From assembly GCA_025699005.1 (NCBI GenBank), contig JAILWI010000001.1, positions 682,001-746,000 of the forward strand: DNA of 64,000 nucleotides, in the 5' to 3' direction. How positions within the stretch are numbered: the stretch's first letter is position 1; the number at the start of each line of letters is the position of its first letter. This document shows positions 44,760-53,190 of this stretch, in pieces. Position numbers and translations under genes: made by a program. The notes beneath the pieces are model-generated. The model was given only the letters and a program-made list of their open reading frames with translations, made no database searches and was not told where the DNA came from. The stretch is from Chloroflexota bacterium (GTDB lineage Bacteria; Chloroflexota; Limnocylindria; QHBO01).

Positions 44760-46352
44760 ATGACCACGACGACTCCTCCCAAGGCAACCCGACGCGAATG
44801 GATCGGCCTGTCCGTCCTCGCCCTGGCCACGCTGCTGTACGTGATGGACCTCACCGTCCTCCACCTCGCGGTGCCGGCGCTCAGCGCCGACCTCGAGCCG
44901 ACGAGCGCCCAGCTGCTGTGGATCATCGACATCTACGGCTTCATGGTGGCGGGCGCGCTCATCACGATGGGCACCCTGGGCGACCGGATCGGACGGCGCC
45001 GGCTGCTCATGATCGGCGCCGCCGTGTTCGGGATCTTCTCACTGCTCGCCGCGTTCTCCGTGAGCTCCGAGATGCTCATCCTGAGCCGCGCGCTGCTCGG
45101 CCTGGCCGGCGCGACCCTGGCCCCGTCGACCCTGTCGCTGATCTTCCACATGTTCAACGACTCTCGGGAGCGATCGATCGCCATCGGCGTCTGGATCGGC
45201 GGCTTCAGCGCCGGCAGCGCCGTCGGTCCGGTGCTCGGTGGCCTCATGCTCGAGTTCTTCTGGTGGGGATCGGTCTTCCTGCTGGCCCTGCCGGTCATGG
45301 CGGCGCTGCTCGTCCTCGGCCCACGCGTCCTCCCCGAGTACCGGGACCCTGACGCCGGCCGGCTCGACATCCTGAGCGCCGCGATGTCGGTCGCCGCGCT
45401 GCTCGCCATCATCTTCGGCCTGAAGCAGATCGCGCAGGACGGGTTCGGGCCGCTGCCCCTCGTCGCCATCGCGGCCGGCTTCGCGGTCGGGGTCGCCTGG
45501 GTGTGGCGCCAGCAGCGACTGACCGATCCGATGATCGACGTCAGCCTGTTCCGGATCCGTGCCTTCAACGCGGCGCTCGCCGTGAACTTCCTGTCGATCT
45601 TCGTGATGGTCGGCTACTTCCTGTTCGTCGCCCAGTACCTCCAGCTCGTCGTCGGGCTCTCGCCGCTCGAGGCAGGCCTCTGGTCGCTGCCATCGGCCTT
45701 CGCGTTCATCATCGGCTCGCAGCTCGCGCCGCGGGTCGTGCAGCGGGTGCGGCCCGCCAGCCTCATCGGCGGCGGCTTGGCGCTCGCGGCGCTCGGGCTG
45801 TTCATGCTGAGCCGCGTCGGGTCGACCGACGGGTTGGTCATGCTCGTCGCCGCCTCGGTCGTCATCTCGCTGGGAATGGCTCCCGTCTTCGGCATCACGA
45901 CCGAGCTCATCGTCGGTTCCGCGCCGCCGGAGCGCGCGGGGGCCGCCTCCGGGATCAGCGAGACCGGGGCCGAGCTGGGCGGGGCCCTGGGAATCGCGAT
46001 CCTGGGGAGCATCGGCGTCGCGATCTACCGTGGCGAGGTCGGCAGCGAGCTGCCGGCGACGGTTCCCGCTGCCGCTGCCGATGCGGCGCGCGACACGCTC
46101 GGCGGCGCGGTGGCGGTAGCCGGTTACCTGCCCGACGCCATCGCCACCATGGTCCTCACCGTCGCGCGCGATGCCTTCGTGCACGGGATGCAGCTCACGA
46201 GCGCCGTCGCCGCGGTGATCGCGGTCGGCCTGGCGCTCACCGCGGTGCTCACGCTCCGCTCACACGGCTCACCGCCGGCCGAGTCCGCGAGCGGCGTGGA
46301 CGACGCCCACGCATCCTCGGCCGCGCCGATGCCGAACGCAGCGCAAGGCTGA
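44760..46352 (+). CDS. DHA2-family MFS drug-efflux pump
   Basis: A 530-aa transporter with about fourteen helices, as in QacA/EmrB-type pumps. Motif A is MGTLGDRIGRRRLLMIG (residues about 69-85); motif C in the fifth helix reads GSAVGPVLGGLMLEF. It should export toxic compounds with proton antiport. It is next to the divergent cupin-like and sigma genes; no repressor gene is adjacent. Confidence 0.86.
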   Translation: MTTTTPPKATRREWIGLSVLALATLLYVMDLTVLHLAVPALSADLEPTSAQLLWIIDIYGFMVAGALITMGTLGDRIGRRRLLMIGAAVFGIFSLLAAFSVSSEMLILSRALLGLAGATLAPSTLSLIFHMFNDSRERSIAIGVWIGGFSAGSAVGPVLGGLMLEFFWWGSVFLLALPVMAALLVLGPRVLPEYRDPDAGRLDILSAAMSVAALLAIIFGLKQIAQDGFGPLPLVAIAAGFAVGVAWVWRQQRLTDPMIDVSLFRIRAFNAALAVNFLSIFVMVGYFLFVAQYLQLVVGLSPLEAGLWSLPSAFAFIIGSQLAPRVVQRVRPASLIGGGLALAALGLFMLSRVGSTDGLVMLVAASVVISLGMAPVFGITTELIVGSAPPERAGAASGISETGAELGGALGIAILGSIGVAIYRGEVGSELPATVPAAAADAARDTLGGAVAVAGYLPDAIATMVLTVARDAFVHGMQLTSAVAAVIAVGLALTAVLTLRSHGSPPAESASGVDDAHASSAAPMPNAAQG

Positions 46353-46354
46353 GC

Positions 46355-46759
46355 TCAGCCCTTCCGGCCACCTGACTGCGCCAGCCGGGCGGCAAGAGCC
46401 TCGGCGTGGTTCCGGATGGCGCTCAGGCATCCGTCGAGGTCATCGCTGAGGAGCGGGACATCCCACTCGACGATCGCGCGAGTCGTCGGGATCGAGCCGC
46501 GCTCGCACCCGATGCTCACGACGATGTCGGCCCGCTCCGCATCGGACGCCGCGACGCGGCGAGGCTGCCATGCGATGGGGTGGCCGTCGGCCTCGAGCGC
46601 GGCGACCACGGCGGGGATGTTCCGCTCGTCGGGCTCGGGTCCGGCGACGTCGATGACCGTCTCGAGGTTCAGTCGCTCGGCCGCCGCGCGGAAGTAGGTG
46701 GCGGCGGCCAGGCTCTTGCCGGCGGCGTGCGGGCAGAGGAAGAGGACGCGGGTGGACAT
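46355..46759 (-). CDS. Low-molecular-weight phosphatase-like protein with CX5K loop
   Basis: A 134-aa protein of the LMW tyrosine phosphatase/arsenate-reductase fold. The P-loop is LCPHAAGKS: C9 is kept but the usual Arg of CX5R is K15. WDVPLLSDD replaces the general-acid WDVPDP. A CPHGAAKS-like variant is known to me in some relatives. Phosphatase activity is uncertain. It is next to the RKIP-like gene (1 base apart) and may be co-transcribed with it. Confidence 0.7.
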   Translation of the reverse strand: MSTRVLFLCPHAAGKSLAAATYFRAAAERLNLETVIDVAGPEPDERNIPAVVAALEADGHPIAWQPRRVAASDAERADIVVSIGCERGSIPTTRAIVEWDVPLLSDDLDGCLSAIRNHAEALAARLAQSGGRKG

Positions 46760-47317
46760 CTACGAGCCGCCCCGCGTATAGGTGCCGGTCAGCGTGGTGG
46801 ACGCCAGCGTGCGATCACCGATCGCGTCACGCAGCTCGTCGGCGGTGAACCCGGGCCCCAGTCCTGTCGGTGACGAAAGCGCCACGAGCGTGAAGGCGTA
46901 CCGGTGCGTCCCGGACGGGGGGCACGGCCCGCCATAGCCGGAGCGGCCGAAGTCGTTCCGTCCCTCGGTGCCGCCGCCCGCGCTCCCTTCGGGCAGCCCT
47001 GCCGCGTCCGAAGGGACGTCGGCCACCACCCAGTGGACGAAGCCGCGGGCGTCGGGATCGTCGACGAGCAGGGCGTAGCCCGCCGTGCCCTCGGGGACGC
47101 CGGCCCAGGCAAGGGGCGGGGAGAGATCCTCTCCATCGCAGGAGAACCGTGGCGGAATGGCCTCGCCCTCCGCGAAGACATCGCTGGTCAGGGTCAACGT
47201 CGCATCGGTCATGGATGGTGCCTCGGTGCTGGGATCGGCGGCGCCGCACCCGGCCATCACGAGCAGGAGCGCGATGAGCATCGCGAGCCCGGCACGTGAT
47301 CGGCTCGAGTCTGCCAT
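46760..47317 (-). CDS. RKIP/YbhB-family (PEBP) lipoprotein
   Basis: A 185-aa lipoprotein with lipobox MAGC (C24). The phosphatidylethanolamine-binding-protein fold follows: FAEGEAIPPRFSCDGEDLSPPLAW, LLVDDPDARGFVHWVVADVP and YGGPCPPSGTHRYAF. The ligand pocket is conserved but no catalytic activity is known. Secreted or membrane-anchored. It is first in the pair with the phosphatase-like gene. Confidence 0.85.
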   Translation of the reverse strand: MADSSRSRAGLAMLIALLLVMAGCGAADPSTEAPSMTDATLTLTSDVFAEGEAIPPRFSCDGEDLSPPLAWAGVPEGTAGYALLVDDPDARGFVHWVVADVPSDAAGLPEGSAGGGTEGRNDFGRSGYGGPCPPSGTHRYAFTLVALSSPTGLGPGFTADELRDAIGDRTLASTTLTGTYTRGGS

Positions 47318-47381
47318 GCACCGATCATCCCGCCGGCCGCAAGGGGGCCGGGCGCGTGACCGCCCGTGTCATCATCTGGGC

Positions 47382-48758
47382 ATGGACCCGCGGTGGCTCC
47401 TCGCCCTCGCCTGGCTCGCCGGCTTCACGCTCATCGACTCGAGCATCGTCAGCCTGGCCCTCCCCGATATCGCGAACGATTTCGACCGCACGGTCGGACA
47501 GCTGGCCTGGGTCTCCACCGGGTATCTGCTCGCCCTGGCGGCGACGCTCCTCGCGGCCGGCAGGTTGAGCGATCGCTACGGCCAGCGTCCGGTGCTCGCC
47601 GGCGGCGCCATCGGCTTCTTCGTGGCTACCCTCGCGTGCGGCCTCGCGCCGACGTACGAGCTGCTCGTCGCGCTCCGCGTGGTGCAGGGCATCTTCGGGG
47701 GGATCCTCTACACGGTGTCGCTGGCGATCACGGTGACGGCGTTTCCTCCGGAGCGGCGCGCATCGGCCATCGGCATCTATTTCACGTCCGGTGCGCTCGG
47801 CGCGGTGATCGGACCGGTGGTCGGGGGTTTCCTCACCGATCTCGGCGGCTGGCGCCTGGTGTTCCTCGCCCAGCTGCCGCTGCCCTTCGTGGTCGCCCTC
47901 GGTGCGGTCGTCCTGCTGCCGCGGGTCACCCGGCGGACCGGTCCGTTCGACATCGCCGGAATCGCGAGCGCCTCGCTCCTCGTCGTCGCCACCACGTTCG
48001 CCATGCTCCAGCTGGCGGAGCCGGGTGGCGCGACCATGGCCGCCGTGGCGGCGCTCGTCGCGGTCGGCGCGCTCGTTGCGTTCCTCGTCATCGAGCGTCG
48101 CGTTCCCGATCCCGCGGTGAAGCTGAGCATCTTCGGGAACGCGCGGTTCGTCGTCGCGACGGTCGCGGGCGCCGGCGCGTGGTTCGCGATCATGTCGGCG
48201 ACGATCTACACCGCGCTCTACCTCCAGCTGGCTCGGGAATTCTCGGCGGCCGATGCGGGACTGATCCTCCTCGCTGCTCCGCTCGTGGCGCTCATCGGCT
48301 TCCCGTTCGGCGGCCGCTTCGTGCGGGCGGTCGGAGTGGATCGGGCGAACCTCATCGGGGTCTCGCTCATGCTGCTTGGATCGGCCTTCATGCTCACGTG
48401 GGGCGCCGACACGCCCGTGTGGTGGGTCGTGGGCACGGGGCTCGTCACCGGCGCCGGGATCGCGGTCACGCTCGTGGCCAGCGCGACGGACGCCCTGGCC
48501 CAGTTCCGGCCCGAGGATGCCGGCACCGGCTCCGCGCTCTTCAACAGCCTCCGCCAGTTCGGGGCGGCGATGGGCGTCGCGGTGCCAGCCGTCGCCTTCG
48601 AGCTGGTCGCTTCGGGATCCCGGTCGGCGGCGGCATCGCTCGAGGGAAGCACCGCGGCATTCGCGATCCGGACCACCGTCCTCGCCGTTCCGCTGATCCT
48701 CGTGGCCTTGGGGTGGCGCCGTCGCCGCCAGCGCGCGGGAGAGCCGCTACCCGCCTGA
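47382..48758 (+). CDS. DHA2-like MFS transporter
   Basis: A 458-aa membrane protein with about fourteen helices: LAAGRLSDRYGQRPVLAG (motif A) and GALGAVIGPVVGGFLTDL (motif C). A multidrug exporter is likely; ligand unknown. CATCAT ends 6 bases before ATG 47382, a weak -10. The gene is divergent from the RKIP lipoprotein. Confidence 0.82.
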   Translation: MDPRWLLALAWLAGFTLIDSSIVSLALPDIANDFDRTVGQLAWVSTGYLLALAATLLAAGRLSDRYGQRPVLAGGAIGFFVATLACGLAPTYELLVALRVVQGIFGGILYTVSLAITVTAFPPERRASAIGIYFTSGALGAVIGPVVGGFLTDLGGWRLVFLAQLPLPFVVALGAVVLLPRVTRRTGPFDIAGIASASLLVVATTFAMLQLAEPGGATMAAVAALVAVGALVAFLVIERRVPDPAVKLSIFGNARFVVATVAGAGAWFAIMSATIYTALYLQLAREFSAADAGLILLAAPLVALIGFPFGGRFVRAVGVDRANLIGVSLMLLGSAFMLTWGADTPVWWVVGTGLVTGAGIAVTLVASATDALAQFRPEDAGTGSALFNSLRQFGAAMGVAVPAVAFELVASGSRSAAASLEGSTAAFAIRTTVLAVPLILVALGWRRRRQRAGEPLPA

Positions 48759-48784
48759 CGAACGGGCGCCGTACTGGTTGCTGA

Positions 48785-49135
48785 TCAGCCGGAGCCGCAG
48801 TGCTGGTCGGCGATCTCGACGATCTCCGCCAGGTCGAACGGCTTGCGGATGATGGCCGAGACGTCGAGGTCCGAGATCTCGCCGACGAAGGCGGAGACGA
48901 CGGCGACCGGGATGTCCGCCAGGTCGGGCTCGGCGAGCATGTGCTCGCGCAGCTGCCAGCCGTCCATCCTCGGCATCATGAGGTCCACGATGGCGAGGCA
49001 GGGCCGGATGCCGTCCCGCAGCATGTCGAGGGCGGCGACGCCATCCGGCGCGCTCTGCACGACATGCCCCTCGTCCTCGAGGACGGATCGAATGACCTCG
49101 ACGATGGCAGGCTCGTCCTCCACGATCAGGATCAT
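48785..49135 (-). CDS. Single-domain response regulator
   Basis: A 116-aa receiver domain: LIVEDEPAIVEVIR, phospho-acceptor D51 in AIVDLMMPRMDGW, the Ser at VVSAFVG and Lys in IIRKPFDL. It has no output domain, so it may act by protein contact or phosphorelay. Its start overlaps the kinase stop (ATGA), so it is co-translated. Confidence 0.9.
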   Translation of the reverse strand: MILIVEDEPAIVEVIRSVLEDEGHVVQSAPDGVAALDMLRDGIRPCLAIVDLMMPRMDGWQLREHMLAEPDLADIPVAVVSAFVGEISDLDVSAIIRKPFDLAEIVEIADQHCGSG

Positions 49136-51333
49136 GGCGCGGCCCGCTCGGCTTCTGCCGCGGCAGCGGGCCGCCGCGGAAGCTCGATCGTGAACGTGCT
49201 GCCGCGGCCCTCCCCGGGGCTCTCCGCCCACATCCGGCCACCCATGGTCATGACGATCTCCCGACTCACGGCAAGCCCCAGGCCGAGCCCGGGGTAGTGC
49301 TGGGCGGCGGCGTTCGGCGCGCGGGTGAACGGCTCGAAGATGGCGTCGAGCTGCTCCGCTGCGATGCCGATTCCCGAGTCCGTTACCCGGATCCGAACCA
49401 CGTCCTCGCGTGTCGTCACCTCGACCTCCACGTTCCCGTCATCGGGTGAGTACTTCAGCGCATTGCCGATGAGGTTGCCGATGACCTGCGCCAGCCGTGC
49501 CCGGTCCCAGACACCGTCGACCGGCTCGTCGGGGAGGATCGTCCGCACGCGGTCGCGCATCGCGGGGTCGTGGAGGTCCTCGATCGTCTCGCGCACGACC
49601 ATCGTCATGTCGAGCTCGGTGGGCTTGAGGTCGACGGCCTGGCCCCGAAGCCGGTCCGCGTCGAGCAGATCCTCGACGAGCCGCTGGAGCTGGTCGATGC
49701 CCTGTCCCAGGCGCCGGACCGAGGCTTCGAGCTGCTGACGCTGCGTGTCGGGGTCCGAGCCTTCCGCCGCGAGCCGGCGACCGAGGAGCTCCCAGTGCCC
49801 GCGGACGACGGACAGGGGCGTCCGCAGCTCGTGCGACGCGACCGCCAGGAACCGGTCGCGCAACGCGACAGCCTGCTCGGCGGAGCGGTAGAGCTGGGCG
49901 TTGTCGATCGCGAGCGCCGCCCGTCGCGTGATGTCCTCGGCGGTCGCCACGTCGTCGGTCTCGAAGGGCGGCCGGCTCGCGGAGCGTACGAACGAGATGG
50001 CGCCCATGACGGCGCCGCGTCCGACGAGCGGGACCACGACGTGGGAGCCGATCCCGACGGCTCGGAGCAGCTCGAGGTGCCGGGGATCGCGGGCTCGCGC
50101 CGCCAGGTCGCCGTCCTCGACCGACTCCCACACCGTCTCGCCCTCGCTGATCGCGCGGTGGATGGGATGTGGCGGCTCCTCGTCCTCTGCCGGGGGGTAC
50201 GTGGCCCGGAGCTCGGCGATGTGATCGGCGACCCGAGGATCGGCATGGCGCGACGCGATCGCGCGCAGCGATGGACCGTCCGTGACGAGGTCGACGATGC
50301 ACCAGTCGGCGAAGTCCGGCACGACCGTATCGACCAGGCTCTGTGCGCTGACCTCGGCGCTCAGCGAGCTCACCAGCCGTTCGCTCACTCTCGCCAGGAG
50401 CTCGAAGTGGCCGCGGGCGCGGTCCGCCTCCTCCCGGGCCTCGCGTTCCTGGGCGACCAGGCGCGCGTCGTTGATGGTGGCCGCGGCCAGGGCGGCGAGA
50501 TGGCCGATCGTCTCGGCCACTTCGTCGGGGATCGCGTGGCGGAAGAAGCCGACCATCGCGCCGAGCAGCTGATCCCCGGCCACGAGCGGGAGAGCGATGA
50601 CGCTGACGATGCGCTCGCGGGCGACGAACTCCTGGTCGAACGCGGGGTTGCCACCCAGACCGACGCGGATGAACGGCTCTCGCTCGCGAGCCACGACGGC
50701 GACCTTGGCGGGGCTCGTCGCGATGTCGATGACCTCGCGCGTGCTGCCCTTGATGCGGGTCGTGATCCCGCCGCTGGTCTGGAGGCGGAGCGTGTTCGTC
50801 TCCGGGTCGTGGATCCAGGTACGTGCCAGCGCCGCGTCGAAGTCGTCGACCAGGACGTCGGTCAACGTCTGCAGCACGACGCTGGGATCCACCTTGGTCC
50901 ACAGCCGGGTATGCGCTGCGGTGGTCGCCTTGAGATAGCGAAGGATGGCGATGTGGCGCTCGAGGTCGACCTGCTCGGTCGCCCCACGCAGCACGCCGAC
51001 GACCAGGGGCGTTCCGTCCGCGTCAGCGACCTCGGCCAGGCTCAGCTCGACGTCACGCTCGGTTCCGTCGCGACGGCGCGCGGGCAGGTGGATCGGGCCG
51101 TCGAAGAGCGTCTTCGTGCCCGTGGAGACGTAGCGTCGGAACCCGCGGTCATGGGCGTCGTGCATGCGGTCCGGCTGGATGCTGTGGAGCGAGCTCCCGA
51201 CGAGCTCGGATGGCGACCAGCCGAGCAGCCCTTCGACGGCCGTGTTGGCATACACGATCTCCGACGTATGATCGGCGACGATCACCGCCTCGGGGATGGC
51301 GTCGAGCAGCGCGCCGAACTCGATCTGCGTCAC
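49132..51333 (-). CDS. PAS-GAF-GAF sensor histidine kinase
   Basis: A 733-aa soluble kinase. The N-terminal PAS (LLDAIPEAVIVADHTSEIVY, residues about 10-115) is followed by two GAF domains (about 135-300 and 315-480), HisKA with H501 in VASHELRTPLS, and HATPase_c (IGNLIGNALKYSPDDG, VTDSGIGIAAEQ, PGLGLGLAVSREIV). No transmembrane segment. The GAF domains may sense a small molecule or redox cue. GTG 51333 is chosen over GTG 51357 because TAGTCT ends 7 bases before it. Confidence 0.88.
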   Translation of the reverse strand: MTQIEFGALLDAIPEAVIVADHTSEIVYANTAVEGLLGWSPSELVGSSLHSIQPDRMHDAHDRGFRRYVSTGTKTLFDGPIHLPARRRDGTERDVELSLAEVADADGTPLVVGVLRGATEQVDLERHIAILRYLKATTAAHTRLWTKVDPSVVLQTLTDVLVDDFDAALARTWIHDPETNTLRLQTSGGITTRIKGSTREVIDIATSPAKVAVVAREREPFIRVGLGGNPAFDQEFVARERIVSVIALPLVAGDQLLGAMVGFFRHAIPDEVAETIGHLAALAAATINDARLVAQEREAREEADRARGHFELLARVSERLVSSLSAEVSAQSLVDTVVPDFADWCIVDLVTDGPSLRAIASRHADPRVADHIAELRATYPPAEDEEPPHPIHRAISEGETVWESVEDGDLAARARDPRHLELLRAVGIGSHVVVPLVGRGAVMGAISFVRSASRPPFETDDVATAEDITRRAALAIDNAQLYRSAEQAVALRDRFLAVASHELRTPLSVVRGHWELLGRRLAAEGSDPDTQRQQLEASVRRLGQGIDQLQRLVEDLLDADRLRGQAVDLKPTELDMTMVVRETIEDLHDPAMRDRVRTILPDEPVDGVWDRARLAQVIGNLIGNALKYSPDDGNVEVEVTTREDVVRIRVTDSGIGIAAEQLDAIFEPFTRAPNAAAQHYPGLGLGLAVSREIVMTMGGRMWAESPGEGRGSTFTIELPRRPAAAAEAERAAP

Positions 51334-51340
51334 GCCGGCG

Positions 51341-51346
51341 AGACTA
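51341..51346 (-). promoter_or_regulatory. Candidate leaderless -10 element of the PAS-GAF kinase gene
   Basis: TAGTCT on the minus strand ends 7 bases before GTG 51333. Confidence 0.5.
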
Positions 51347-51399
51347 GCACGGGGCACCCGCTCCGCAGTCGCCGCCGCGCACGTCGGATCGGCTTGGCC

Positions 51400-53157
51400 C
51401 TAGACCTCACCGGACGCGTCGCTCAGCCGCCAGGCGGCGTTGATGAGTCCCACGTGGCTCAGCGCCTGCGGCATGTTCCCGAGCGGCTCACCGCTGTCGA
51501 GCGCCACCTCCTCGGCCATGAGCCCCAGGTCGTTCGCGCAGCCGGCGGTCGCGGTGAACCGCGCCTCCGCGCGCTCGCGGTCTCCGGCCAGTGCCCAGCA
51601 CTCCGCCAGCCAGAATCCGCACAGCACGAACGCGCTGCCCTCGTCGGCCCAGCGCTGGACCCCGCGCTCGGTGGCGAGGCGCTCCTCGATCCGCTCGAGG
51701 GTTGCCACCATCCGCTCATCATCGCCCTCGATGATCCCGACGAGCGGCATGAGCAGGACCGATGCGTCGAGCCGATCCGATCCGATCGCGCCCGTGAAGG
51801 CCCGCACGTCGGCGTTCCAGCCCTCCTCGAGCACCGCGCGCCGCGCCGCATCGCGTTCCGCGGACCAGGCGGCGACCCGGTCCTCGGCGGCAAGCCGTGG
51901 CGCGAGCTTCACCGCGCGGTCCAGCGCGACCCACGACATCACCTTCGAGCTCAGGTAGTGGCGCGAACGGTCGCGCGCCTCCCACATGCCGTAGTCCGGG
52001 TCGCGCCAGTTCGATGCGGCACGCTCGGCAAGGCCCACGAGGGTCGTGCGAATCGGCCCGCGCACTTCGTCGTCGAGGTAGTCGCGCATGAGGTGCGCGC
52101 TGTCGAGGACCTCGCCCATGACGTCGAGCTGCGTCTGGGTCCAGGCCTCGTTGCCGATGCGGACCGGGCGCGAGCCACGGAAGCCGGCGAGATGGCCGAG
52201 CTCGTGCTCGGTGAGGTCGCGCTCGCCCTCCACGCCGAACATGATCTGGACGTGCTCGCCGTCGAGCCGTCCCAGCGCGCGGGCGATCCAGTCGAGGTAC
52301 TGGACCGGCTCGTCGGGGCAGGCGGCGATCCACAGCGAGCGAACCACGAACGCGAGGTCGCGGAGCCAGGCGAAGCGGTAATCCCAGTTCCATTCCTCGC
52401 CGATCCGCTCCGGAAGCGACGTCGTGGGCGCCGCGACGACGACCCCGCTCGGTGCGTAGGTGAGCGCCTGGAGGACCATGGCGCTGCGCTGCATCGCATC
52501 GGCGTGCGGTCCGGCCAGCGGCTCGTGGGTCGACGCCCACGATCGCCATCCCTCGCCGGTTTCGCGCAGGGCGGTCGCCGCGTCGCGGCCGTCCGGCTCG
52601 CCGCACGCCAGCACCCAGGACGCCTCCTCGCCCTGCGCGAGCCGGATCCGGCCCGTGATCCCGCCGCCATCCACCTGGTGGGGGATGGAGGTCACGAGCC
52701 GCATGCGCGTCGGGCCCCCGGTGATCTCCCAGCCGTTCGCCGTCTCGACGAGGTGCGGGTGGACGAGCCCGTATTCGGGACGCGGGACGAGCTCCGCGCG
52801 CAGGTCGACCTTGCCGCGGGTGCAGACGGCGCGACGGACGAGGTGGGTGGACGGCAGCCCGCTGATGCTGTGACCGGTGCTGCCGGCGCCCAGCGCGAGC
52901 GCGTCGGTCAGCTCAAGGTCGCCGTGGGGCGCGTGGAACGTCGTGCGCAGGATCGGTCCACCATCGAGGTACGCGCGCTCGACAGCGCCATCGGCCACGG
53001 GACGAATCGTCCAGTGGCCGGCATCGGCGCCCAGGAGGCTCCCGAACACGGATGCCGCGTCGAAGCGCCCGGGCGAGAACCAGACGATGGAGCCGCCGCG
53101 ATCGGCCATGGCGGCCGTTCGGCGGTCGGAGAGCAGGGCGAGGTCATCGATCCGCAT
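51400..53157 (-). CDS. Glycoside hydrolase family 15 (glucoamylase-like)
   Basis: A 585-aa cytosolic enzyme with no signal peptide. Signatures: EEWNWDYRFAWLRDLAFVVRSLW, VQIMFGVEGERDLTEHEL and MWEARDRSRHYLSSKVMSWVALDRAVKLA (acid-site region). It would release glucose from alpha-glucans or cleave trehalose; which is uncertain. GGGAG 5 bases before ATG 53157. It follows the cyclase gene at 33 bases, so the two are probably one operon. Confidence 0.85.
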   Translation of the reverse strand: MRIDDLALLSDRRTAAMADRGGSIVWFSPGRFDAASVFGSLLGADAGHWTIRPVADGAVERAYLDGGPILRTTFHAPHGDLELTDALALGAGSTGHSISGLPSTHLVRRAVCTRGKVDLRAELVPRPEYGLVHPHLVETANGWEITGGPTRMRLVTSIPHQVDGGGITGRIRLAQGEEASWVLACGEPDGRDAATALRETGEGWRSWASTHEPLAGPHADAMQRSAMVLQALTYAPSGVVVAAPTTSLPERIGEEWNWDYRFAWLRDLAFVVRSLWIAACPDEPVQYLDWIARALGRLDGEHVQIMFGVEGERDLTEHELGHLAGFRGSRPVRIGNEAWTQTQLDVMGEVLDSAHLMRDYLDDEVRGPIRTTLVGLAERAASNWRDPDYGMWEARDRSRHYLSSKVMSWVALDRAVKLAPRLAAEDRVAAWSAERDAARRAVLEEGWNADVRAFTGAIGSDRLDASVLLMPLVGIIEGDDERMVATLERIEERLATERGVQRWADEGSAFVLCGFWLAECWALAGDRERAEARFTATAGCANDLGLMAEEVALDSGEPLGNMPQALSHVGLINAAWRLSDASGEV

Positions 53158-53190
53158 CTGGCTCCCAGTGCATGTCGACGGCCATGAGGC

